Below, piece after piece: positions 46,242 through 55,649 of a stretch of DNA of 64,000 nucleotides. The notes below the pieces were generated by a model, which saw only the letters and a program-made list of their open reading frames with translations, was not told where the DNA came from and ran no database searches. The stretch spans positions 11,769,464 through 11,833,463 of the forward strand of contig NC_061121.1 of the NCBI RefSeq assembly GCF_002878395.1. The letters run 5' to 3'. Made by a program: the position numbers and the translations under genes. How positions within the stretch are numbered: the stretch's first letter is position 1; each line of letters starts with the position of its first letter. The DNA comes from Capsicum annuum. Taxonomy: Eukaryota > Streptophyta > Magnoliopsida > Solanales > Solanaceae.

Positions 46242-46329
46242 CTTTAAAAGAGGGCCAACTACATAAATCATGTGAGTATATTTTCTCTGTGTAATAAACT
46301 GTAAAGCGCGTTGTACTTTCATACTTTGT

Positions 46330-46470
46330 GTGCCCAAAGAAAAATGTAGTGGAGTGATTTGATTTGATGTGTGTACAACGTGAGTAGAGTGAATTAAGTG
46401 CCCGTGAGTTTGTTGCAAGACAAGATAAAGAGGGAGTGTTTGAAAGATGGTCGTCTTGTTGGTTAGTATT
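46330..46470 (-). repeat. Inverted copy of SOT flank block b
   Basis: The reverse complement matches 32577-32760 (CTCACGGGCACTTAATTCAC, TTTCTTTGGGCACACAAAGT). No SOT coding sequence lies next to it. Confidence 0.75.
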
Positions 46471-48165
46471 TACTCTTTTTCTTTCTAAAATAAACCTGAC
46501 AATTGGGGCAGTCCGGATCAACTTGACATCGATCTAATTTTGTTTGTTGGTCATCGTTCAGGTCCGATTTGATCGCCTCGCTTAATAGATTGGTTCGTGC
46601 CAGATTTAACAGTAATTTAATTATTGACGATCCAGCATCAGTCCACATAATTATTTGGCCAGTCTAATTAGTCTTAAATCGAGTCAATTCGACCCGAATT
46701 TGATTAAGGGAAAAACACACCACATGATCATTTTTAAAATAAATATTTCAACTTTGATATTTTGTCAAAAAATTGTCAGCTAAATTATTTCTACATTGTA
46801 GTCATTTCCTAATTTGAGTCATTTTAGCCTATGTAGTTCAGATACAGTTTATATACCATATTGATGCAATCCATATACAATACTGATACAGTTTCCAACT
46901 TGCATTTTAGCCTATGTAGTTCAGATACAGTTTATATACCATATTGATGCAGTTCATAAATAATACTGATACAGTTTCCAACTTGGGTCATTCGGCCCTT
47001 TTCTAAAAATATTTTAGTTTTTTTTTTGCTATAATTTTTTTAACTGGAAAATATTTTGCTTTTCTTTTTGTTGTTTAAAAATAATAATTAAATATAATTG
47101 TATAAAAATGGTATAATTATTCTATAAAATATGTATCCATATAAGATATATGTATAGAAATTATATAATTCTGTCAAATATATATATATATATATATATA
47201 ATATAATATGAAAAGTGTATAAAAATTATATAATTGTTGTATAAAGTGTGTAAAAAAAATAGGACAATTATTGTATAAATTGTGTATCAAAACTATATAA
47301 TTTTCGTAAGAATATATGTATAAGATATGTATAGAAACTGTATACAACAAGCAAGCAAATTAAATTGATTAGAAAGTAAAATTTGAATTTCGTGACTATT
47401 TTCGTGAAATTTATTTCGGCTGAGGGGTCATTTGTGTCTTTTTCCCTTTGATTAATAGACAGATTTATTGGTCCAAACATTTTTTTTTAAAAAAAAGTCT
47501 AAATTGAATATGTAGTTTTCATTTTTTTTGACATAGGTTCTAAGTCCTGCGCGGATATGACAATTATTCCAGTGACAATTATTTCCAGGAGTTCCAGTGA
47601 CAATTATTTCCAGGAGTTGAAACGGTTTCAAGATTTCTATGGTCCTGGTCGTGGTGGAATGAGGATTTATTTGATAATTAACTCTAAGGACATATTCAGA
47701 ATATTTTCAGAAAGTGAAATTTAAAACATGGCGATACATCTAGCATAAAATTTACACTACTTTCAAACTAGTAGGTGAAGAAAACATCTAATAATATCAA
47801 TGGAAATGAAAACAATGAACTAAGTGCAAATCAACATATGTACCAAAAAAATATATTTGGGGACAATTTCGTTTGCTCATTAGTTACATTAAATGCAAAT
47901 ACCAATTTCTTCAAACATTTATTTTCAAAATAAATAATTGCATTCAATTGGCATATAGCCAAACAGTAACAGACTTCAATCACGTCAATTGCACCCTAAA
48001 ATCAACGATCAGATTGAAAAGATAAAGAATGAAAGATTAAATCAACATACATACCAAAGAAAAATTTATTTGGGGACAATTTCATTTGTTCACTCGTTAC
48101 ATTAATCGCAAAAACCACTACTTCAACATATTGGCATTCAATCGACATATAGTGTATTAACACCA
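46471..48165. other. AT-rich spacer with short tandem duplications
   Basis: It contains an 83-bp tandem duplication at 46821-46986 (unit starting ATTTTAGCCTATGTAGTTCA), a (TA)n tract at 47179-47200, a 26-bp duplication near 47555-47620 (CCAGTGACAATTATTTCC), and two copies of the SOT-4 3' flank (47825-47960 and 48030-48130). No gene is seen. Confidence 0.65.
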
Positions 48166-48167
48166 AA

Positions 48168-49169
48168 TCAATTGTACACAAATTTTAATCCAGATCCTTG
48201 AAACTTTTGTTCAATAACATGGTTGAGTTTCTCATTCATCTTTATAGTAAAATAATTCTTCCAATCTCCAACTTCCCCCTTACGAAAGAATATTCTATTT
48301 GGCGCTCCAGATAATGACGATTTCCCATTTGTATTCACCTTCAAATTGCTCAAATTTTCAAAGCTGGACATTCTTAATATTTCATCCAACATGCCACTCT
48401 TTTCTTCCTCTACAGAAAATGGACATTCCACGAATTCAGCCAAACGTTTAAGCTGAAGCGTAGGTTGTGCTTTAATTTCTTCATACATCAAGAAGAGTAC
48501 TTTGTTAGGCTTTTCTATGCTTTGTTTCCAATAATCCGACACGTGATTCCAAAACGGACCATAGGGGTTCACTCCCTTACAGAAAAAATCAAACATTTCT
48601 TCAATGGAAATGGTATCTTTCTGATGAAGTCTTAATCTATTTGCAAAATGCCACATAGAAATAAAAGTGTCCTTGGGATTTCTACACAAGTAAACAAGTT
48701 TGGTTCTTGAATCTTGGACAGATTTTGGCAACGAAGCAAAGGGCAAATGAGTTGACAAGAGTCTAGGTGAAGTGAATGATGAAAAATCAAAGACTTCACC
48801 ATCATGATAGAGGTCAAGTTCCAAGAATGGAATAAGATCATGAGGAGTTTTGACATATAAAGGGTGATTCTGGTTAAAAATAGGATGTTCCTTTCGATTC
48901 ACTAGAACAAATAAAAGTGATTTTAACCAAGTAGTTCCTGCTTTAGGATTTGTAACAAGGATGATATCACTATCTTGAGCATGAAATCGTTGTTGACATG
49001 CAATCACACCTTCGATTACTTTTGGTGTCGTCCAAAAGCCTTGATAATTATAGGTATAAGATCCAATCCATCCTTTTTCTTTGGGTAGGATAGAGACCAA
49101 TTTCTTGCACTCTTCACTTACATCATCCTCTTGAAAAATTCTGAAAGGAGAAGTTTGAGATGTTGTCAT
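48168..49169 (-). CDS. Cytosolic sulfotransferase SOT-4 (intact, 333 aa)
   Basis: Single-exon gene starting at ATG 49169-49167 (MTTSQTSPFRIFQEDD). Length is normal for plant cytosolic sulfotransferases. Conserved features: 5'-phosphosulfate loop NPKAGTTWLK at residues 74-83 (Lys76, Thr79-80, Trp81 for PAPS), catalytic His141 in STHLPFASLP, 3'-phosphate motif YLCRNPKDTFISMWHF at 160-175 (Arg163, Ser171), and C-terminal FRKGEVGDWKNYFT at 295-308. No signal peptide or membrane segment, so cytosolic. The enzyme moves sulfate from PAPS to a hydroxyl acceptor. Flavonols, hormones and defence metabolites are known acceptors in the family, but this sequence does not reveal which. It is the only fully intact copy among five here. 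Asn74 stands where a Tyr is common in the loop, a mild change. Confidence 0.9.
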   Translation of the reverse strand: MTTSQTSPFRIFQEDDVSEECKKLVSILPKEKGWIGSYTYNYQGFWTTPKVIEGVIACQQRFHAQDSDIILVTNPKAGTTWLKSLLFVLVNRKEHPIFNQNHPLYVKTPHDLIPFLELDLYHDGEVFDFSSFTSPRLLSTHLPFASLPKSVQDSRTKLVYLCRNPKDTFISMWHFANRLRLHQKDTISIEEMFDFFCKGVNPYGPFWNHVSDYWKQSIEKPNKVLFLMYEEIKAQPTLQLKRLAEFVECPFSVEEEKSGMLDEILRMSSFENLSNLKVNTNGKSSLSGAPNRIFFRKGEVGDWKNYFTIKMNEKLNHVIEQKFQGSGLKFVYN

Positions 49170-49245
49170 GATTTCAATTTGAGAAGAAGAGAGTTTTCTA
49201 GTTTGTATGATAACATTTACTCATAAGATCGAGTATATATAGAGA
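49170..49245 (-). promoter_or_regulatory. Core promoter and 5'UTR of SOT-4
   Basis: On the minus strand CTATATATAC (TATATATA at 49234-49241) lies about 65-72 bp upstream of the ATG, followed by TCGATCTTATGAGTAAATG, which resembles the leader of the other SOT copies. Confidence 0.6.
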
Positions 49246-50047
49246 TGGAACTTACATTACATTTGATTGTTGTTGTGGGGTCGTGTTTGTCACTTCTATT
49301 TAAATTTTTTTCCGTATGTTCTATTTCAAATTTTTAATTCCTTTTCAGGAGTTTCCGCTTTTTTGTTTCGTTACTGACACGAATTTATAACCTTAAAATT
49401 AGAGGTACGATGTGCTTACATTTGAGCAACTCTCTTTTGTCCCAAATGTTTCTTGCAATTTACCATTATTTTGCTTCCAATGGTAAAAAGTTAGTCATTT
49501 CCATGAGCCAAATGTACTTGTGATTTGCAAGATAGTCATTTCCATGAGCCAAATGTACTAGTGATTTGCTCTTTAGTACTAGTAAAATTATGTGTACTCA
49601 AGTCAATTTACTTGATTTTATTTATATTTTGGGCCCCGAACAGAGTAAGTCATTTAGAATCGAGAGGTTCCCTCAAATACCGTTAACAACAAATTATATT
49701 ATTTATACATGAACAAAATTGTTATAATCAACCAAACATATAAAGCCATTAGAATAGCGGATATTGATCATTCTTTCGACTTTTATAATTGAAAATAATT
49801 ATTATTGCCAAACTTCAAAATTTAATAATAAGGTACTTTTTATAATTTTTTCCTCTAACATGAGCAGAAAATAAAACCTGATTAATATAAAACCAGCAAA
49901 CATAAAGAATGCAGGTATGTATAAACGTAAGAAAAAATAACGAAAATAATAGCACGACACATGTCACATTAATCAATGGATGAATTGCATGCTAATATCC
50001 CTAAAAACAAATAGGAAGACGCTACATATGATGCCTCTCAAGGTTTT
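49246..50047. other. SOT-4 upstream spacer
   Basis: AT-rich. A 41-bp tandem duplication (AGTCATTTCCATGAGCCAAA at 49493 and 49534) is present. No ORF is supported. Blocks a and b seen before SOT-2 are absent here. Confidence 0.6.
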
Positions 50048-50378
50048 AGTGGTGGACACAGGATTTAGCAATCATGTGGATGGTCAAGAGATTCAAACAT
50101 AATATTAAAATACTGAATCATCTTTTTACTTTTAAGAATAATTTTTTATTTTATATCAATTTTTATATAATAAATATATTTAATTTGCATCAAATTTCAC
50201 AAATACTCAACAGTAATAGAATCAGAATTTGACAAAGAATATATAAATTTTCTGTCAATTATATCAAAAGAGGTCAATATTAAACATACAATCATATTAG
50301 CTATCATTTAACCTTTGTATACAACAACGAACTGTACATCAAATTAATTATCCTTTATTTAAAATAGCTCCGCCCCTG
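50048..50378. mobile_element. MITE related to that at 40801
   Basis: The left end AGTGGTGGACACAGGATTT and right end AAAATAGCTCCGCCCCTGAT are imperfect inverted repeats of the same family. About 331 bp, non-coding. Confidence 0.6.
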
Positions 50379-51089
50379 ATGTCGAATCACCATAAATTTA
50401 CACATAAATCCCTCCTGCCTCAAGTTCACTCGTATCAAATTATTCCAAAGCTTTATCAAAGCAAAATAATTCCACGTTCTTCTTTCATTTTGCTTCTCTA
50501 TATTTTGTCAAATGATGTGACATGTGTTGCTTTTTCATCATCGCCAAATATCACTCCACAATGCATCTTATTGCATGTGAGCCACACGTCTTCAGTGACA
50601 GTTGGATGATTTGCAATATTTTGCATGTACGCATGCATGTCTTTATTGCTTATTGGCTACATGCAGTCAGTGGCACAACATGTGGCTATCTCATCTGATA
50701 ATTTAAATTGATAGAGAAAGCATATTTGACTATTTTAATATTATGTTGAAGTGTATAATAGTGCGTGATCATTTCATCTAAAAACATAAATTATTAGAAA
50801 AAACATATTTTTATTATTTAATTATATTTTTAACAAAGACATTGTCCAATTTTATGAGTTGTGTCGAATGACACGTTATAAATCTTTAAAAATAATATTT
50901 TACCTGCAAAATTTGCCCTGCAGCAACTTGAGGAATTCATGATATACAAATCAAAATTCGTATGATCTAAGAATTATAAACAAATATTAGAATAAGTGTT
51001 AATTAAACATCAGATAAAAATAATATTTTAAATTAAAACTCAGTGACGGTGTAGAAAAACTCTTTAAGATAATATTAGCTTATATATAA
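50379..51089. repeat. Duplicated block c and AT-rich spacer
   Basis: 50440-50700 matches 44950-45140 (ATGATGTGACATGTGTTGCT, AATGCATCTTATTGCATG), and 50900-50925 matches 45655-45680 (AAAATTTGCCCTGCAGCAA). The pair indicates segmental duplication. No gene. Confidence 0.6.
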
Positions 51090-51399
51090 CCTAAATTAAG
51101 GGTGTCAAACGGGCCGGTTAAAACCGGCCCGAACCGGCTCGAACTAACCCACATAATTAAATCGGTCCGGTTTGACCTGGCCCGATAAGCCCAAGGGCTT
51201 TAGGAATTCGGGTCTCGTTCCAGTTGGATTTTTGATTTGGGCTCGATTAACTCGGCCCAAACCCAACTCGGTTTGGGCCCGCTGGTTAACCGGCCCGGCT
51301 CGGTTAAGGTTTTTTTTTTTTTTTTAGAAAATTCAGAATTTCACAAATTGAAATTAAAAACTTAGTTTTAATACATTATTAATTTACTATCAAGTATTA

Positions 51400-51577
51400 T
51401 TAATTTATTATGTTAAGTAGCATATGTTTTATACTTTTATTTAAAGTAGTGTATCTATTGAATGGTATATATATATATGTGTGTATATCTTCTAAATCTA
51501 AAGTAATATATATTTAACGTATACATGTGTGTATATGTTTTATAAATTAGTATATATCACTATATATATATATTGTG

Positions 51578-51620
<43 letters not shown>

Positions 51621-51802
51621 AGTATATGTTTTATTTAAAGTAATATATATATTGAATGGTATATATATGTGTGTGTGTGCGCATATATCTACTAAAGTAG
51701 TGTATATTTAACGTATAGATGTGTATATGTTTTATAAATTTGTGTGTATATATATATATACTGTAGTGAATGTTTTATTTAAAGTAGTGAATATATTGGA
51801 TA

Positions 51803-51838
<36 letters not shown>

Positions 51839-52840
51839 ATATATCTTCTATAGATGAGTATATTTAATGTATACGTTATGTATATGGTTTATAAATTAGT
51901 ATATAACTATATATATATATAAATATTGTAGTATATATATATATGTATTGTAGTATATAATTTATTTAAAGTAGTACATATATATTGAATGGTGTGTATA
52001 TATCTTCTATAGACGTATATATTTAACGTATCCAAGTGTATATGTTTTACAAATTAGTATATAACTATATATACATGTACATATTATACTATATATATAT
52101 ATATATATTATAATATATATTTTATTTAACGTATGACATATATATTGAATGGTGTGTATATATGTGTATATATCTTATATAGATGTATATATTTAACGTA
52201 TACAAGTGTATATGTTTAATAAATTAGTATAATATAACTATCTATGTATTGTAATCCATGTATATTGTAGTATATATTTTATTTTAAGTAGTACATATAC
52301 ATTGATTGGGGCGTATATATGTGTATATATCTTACATAGATATATATATTTAACGTATACGAGTGTATATGTTTTATAAATTAGTATAATATAACCATCT
52401 ATACATTGTAATACATATATGTGTATATTGAAGCATATATTTATTTAAAGTAGTACATACATATTGAATGGTGCGTATATATGCGTCTATATCTTCTATA
52501 GACGTATATATTTAACGTATACAAGTGTATATGTTTTATAAATTAGTATATAACTATATATATATATATATACATACATAGTATATACATATATATTGTA
52601 GTATATATTTTATATAAAGTAGTACCTATATATTGATTTAAAATGATTTAAAATGAATTTCTAGTTTAAATTAAAAACTTACTTTTAATATATTATAAAT
52701 TAACTATCACACCCACACACACACACACACACACATATATNNNNNNNNNNNNNNNNNNNNNNNNNNNNNNNNNNNNNNNNNNNNNNNNNNNNNNNNNNNN
52801 NNNNNNNNNNNNNNNNNNNNNNNNNNNNNNNNNNNNNNNN

Positions 52841-52874
<34 letters not shown>

Positions 52875-53316
52875 ATATACTTTATTTAAAGTAGTACATA
52901 TATATTGAATGGTGCGTATATATGTGTTTATATCTTCTATAGACTTATATCTTTAACGCATACAAGTGTATATGTTTTATAAATTAGTATAATATAACCA
53001 TCTATACATTGTAATACATATATGTGTATATTGAAGCATATATTTATTTAAAGTAGTACATATATATTGAATGGTGCGTATATATGTGTATATATCTTCT
53101 ATAGACGTATATCTTTAACGTATACAAGTGTATATGTTTTATAAATTAGTATGTAACTATATATATATACATATTGTTGTATATATATATGTATATTGTA
53201 GTATATATTTTATTTAAAGTAGTACATATATATTGAATGGTGCATATATATGTGTATATATATCTTCTAAAGTAGTATATATATAACATATACATGTGTA
53301 TATGTTTTATAAATTA

Positions 53317-53354
<38 letters not shown>

Positions 53355-53450
53355 CTATTATAGTATGTGTTTTATTTAAAGTAGTACATATAGTCATATA
53401 TAATTATATATTGAATGGTACGTATATATGTGTAATTGTTTATATATTTT
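51400..53450. repeat. About 160-bp AT-rich tandem repeat array
   Basis: The phrase GTTTTATAAATTAGTATA recurs at about 51539, 51730, 51889, 52046, 52216, 52371, 52532, then after the gap 52975, 53135 and 53303, a spacing of about 156-190. Each unit also has TTTATTTAAAGTAGTACATA, TATTGAATGGTG, CTTCTATAGACGTATATATT and variable (TA)n. Confidence 0.85.
52741..52840. other. Assembly gap (100 N)
   Basis: 100 Ns inside the tandem array, with (AC)n and (TA)n on either side. The copy number is certainly unresolved here. Confidence 0.95.
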
Positions 53451-53739
53451 TTAAAAATATATAATGTATATTGGAGTGTATATAGTGTATATTGGATTAT
53501 TTATTTATTTTTTAAACGGGTTTGACTGGTTTTTAACCGGGTTTGACTGGGTTTTGGTGGGTTTGATCGGGTTGGGTTAAGTGGGCCGGGTTAGGATGGA
53601 TTTTAATTTTTTTACTGTTTGTCCCGGCCCGGCTAGCGACAAAATCAACCCTTAACCGGCCCTCAACCCGGTTAAAATGAAAGGGCTGGTTCCGGGTTGG
53701 CCCGGCCCGGCCCGTTTGACACCCAAGTCCTAAATTCAA

Positions 53740-53800
53740 TATTTATATATACCCCTCATAAGTAAACCTTCATCATGCAAATTAAAGGAAACCTCAAACC
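53740..53800 (+). promoter_or_regulatory. Core promoter and leader of SOT-5 pseudogene
   Basis: TTTATATATACCCCTCATAAGT at 53742-53763 and ACCTTCATCATGCAAATTAA match the SOT-3 leader. The hAT-like element ends only about 15 bp upstream. Confidence 0.5.
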
Positions 53801-54712
53801 ATGACAACATCTCAAACTTCATCTCCAAAATATGTACGAAAGGATAATCTAAATGAAGAGGGTAAGAAATTGCTCTCTATCTTACCAAAAGAAAAAGGGT
53901 GGATTGAATCATAAATCTATAATCACCAAGATTTTTGGAAACAATCAAGTGACATTATTCTTGTTACAATTTCAAAATCAGGAACTATGCGATTAAAATC
54001 ACTTCTATTTATTTTAATGTAATAAAATGTCCTATTTTTAAACAAAATCATCATTTATTTATCAGAAACCCTCATGATTTTGTTCCATATTTAGAACTTA
54101 ATCTCTATGTTTATGGTTATGTCCTTGATTTTTTATCCTTCACTTCACCCACTTTACCTAGACTCTCGTCAATTCATTTGCCTTTTGCTTCATTACTAAA
54201 ATTTGTCCGAGATACAAGAATCAAATATGTTTTCTTATGTAGGAATCGTAGGGACACTTTTATTTCTATGTGACACTTCTCAAGAGGTTTAAGGCACATA
54301 GATTCCAATTTCCTTGAAGATATGTTTAATTTTTTTTTGTAAGGGAGTGAGCCTTCATGTATTATTGGAAAAAAGCATAGAAAACCAAAAGAAAGTACTC
54401 TATGTATGAAAAAATTAAAGAGCAACCGCATATTCAGCTTAAATGTTTAGCTGAATTCTTGAAATGTCCATCATCTATAAAGGAGAAAATTGTGGAGGGG
54501 TTGATGAAATATTATGAATGTGCGACTTTGAAAACTTGAACAGATTGGAGGTGAATGAGATATTATCAAACCGGAGAGGAAAATAAAGTGTTCCCACGTA
54601 GAGGGGAAGTTGGAGATTGAAAAAATTATTTATCATAGAAATGAGTGAGAAACTCAATCATATCATTGAACAAAAAGTTCAAGGATCCGGACTAAGATTT
54701 TTGTACATTTGA
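53801..54712 (+). pseudogene. Sulfotransferase pseudogene SOT-5 (full span, heavily mutated)
   Basis: It begins with the family ATG (MTTSQTSSPKYVRKDN) and ends in KVQGSGLRFLYI then TGA, so both ends are kept. In between are many stops and indels: a stop after KGWIES, an internal deletion after HQDFWK, a PAPS loop reading SKSGTMRLK (Pro and Trp lost), and frameshifts through the middle and at PRRGEVGD with a stop at the Trp. Length is about 910 bp against 1002 for SOT-4. The 3' flank (54713-54803) matches the others before the N gap. No function. Confidence 0.85.
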
Positions 54713-54803
54713 TTAGGCATTAATATGCTATATACCAATTGTATGCGATTGTTTGGTTTGAAACTCAATATTGGAGTAGTTGTGTTTGAGCTCAGTGTAA
54801 AAT

Positions 54804-54903
54804 NNNNNNNNNNNNNNNNNNNNNNNNNNNNNNNNNNNNNNNNNNNNNNNNNNNNNNNNNNNNNNNNNNNNNNNNNNNNNNNNNNNNNNNNNNNNNNNNN
54901 NNN
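54804..54903. other. Assembly gap (100 N)
   Basis: 100 Ns just after the SOT-5 3' flank. Confidence 0.95.
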
Positions 54904-55430
54904 ATTTTGATCCCCTTTTGACATTAAGGTATGGTTCACTATTGCTCTTTCATTCTTGTCTTCTTCTTTGCAAGTTATTTACATCTATTTTTTTATTTAA
55001 TTACCATTTACCCATATCATATTTATTTTAAAAATTTGAAGGAACTTTCAAGTGTTGAATAAATGAACCGAGAATTTTTATTACAATGTACGAAAAAAGT
55101 CAGTTGTTGGGAGATGTTTAAAAGCCTTGTTGGCAGTATCATTTTTTTTGTATGTTTTTTGTTTTGTTTCTTTGTTGTTGATGCTGTTATTAATGTTGTT
55201 GATGGGGTTGGCGTTGTTGGAACTTGTGGTGTGGTGTTGTTGATGGTGTTAGAACAAAGGATGTTGCTTCTTTATTATTGATGGTGTTGGAACAAATGTT
55301 GTTATTTTTTTCTTTGTTGTTGATGTTTTTTATTTGTTGTTTCTTTGTAGTTTATGTTGTTGTTGATGTTGCAATAGATGGAGCAACTATTGGAACAAAT
55401 CAAACCACCAGTAAGGATGGTTTGATGTAT
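54904..55430. other. T- and GTT-rich spacer
   Basis: Degenerate GTT/GAT triplets (55150-55380) create long hydrophobic frames (for example 55063-55281) that I regard as low-complexity artefacts. No gene. Confidence 0.5.
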
Positions 55431-55548
55431 TCTAATAGACTCCACATCTGTTGTAACAGACTCCATAGTTGTTGCAACAAACTCCATATCTGATGCAACA
55501 GACTCCACATCTGTTGTAACAGACTTCACATCTGTTGCAACAGATGGC
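55430..55548. repeat. Palindromic TGTTGCAACAG satellite, block 1
   Basis: Five units of about 22 bp of the form CTCCACATCTGTTGTAACAGA. They carry variants of the core CTGTTGCAACAG, which equals its own reverse complement. Confidence 0.85.
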
Positions 55549-55649
55549 TAACGTTCTTTCTTTGACATTGTTTTTTTTCTCTTCTTTGTAGATATAAAGA
55601 ACTGAAAGTTGATCAACTTTTGCCCGACCAACACAAGAGGCTGCAGTAA

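Larger units (their letters stand above)
51090..53736. mobile_element. hAT-like TIR element with 8-bp TSD CCTAAATT and internal tandem array
   Basis: The left end GGGTGTCAAACGGGCCGG (51100) and right end CCCGGCCCGTTTGACACCC (to 53724) are inverted, with further GC-rich CCGGCCCGAACCGG-type sequence inside each end. CCTAAATT is present at 51090-51097 and 53729-53736, an 8-bp duplication as expected for hAT. About 2.1 kb of the interior is an AT-rich tandem repeat and no transposase was seen, so it is non-autonomous. A 100-N gap lies inside, so its true length is unknown. Confidence 0.75.

Noticed and set aside
55063..55493. Hydrophobic frames that look like membrane proteins
   Set aside because: They are produced by degenerate GTT/GAT triplets, with no conserved domain.
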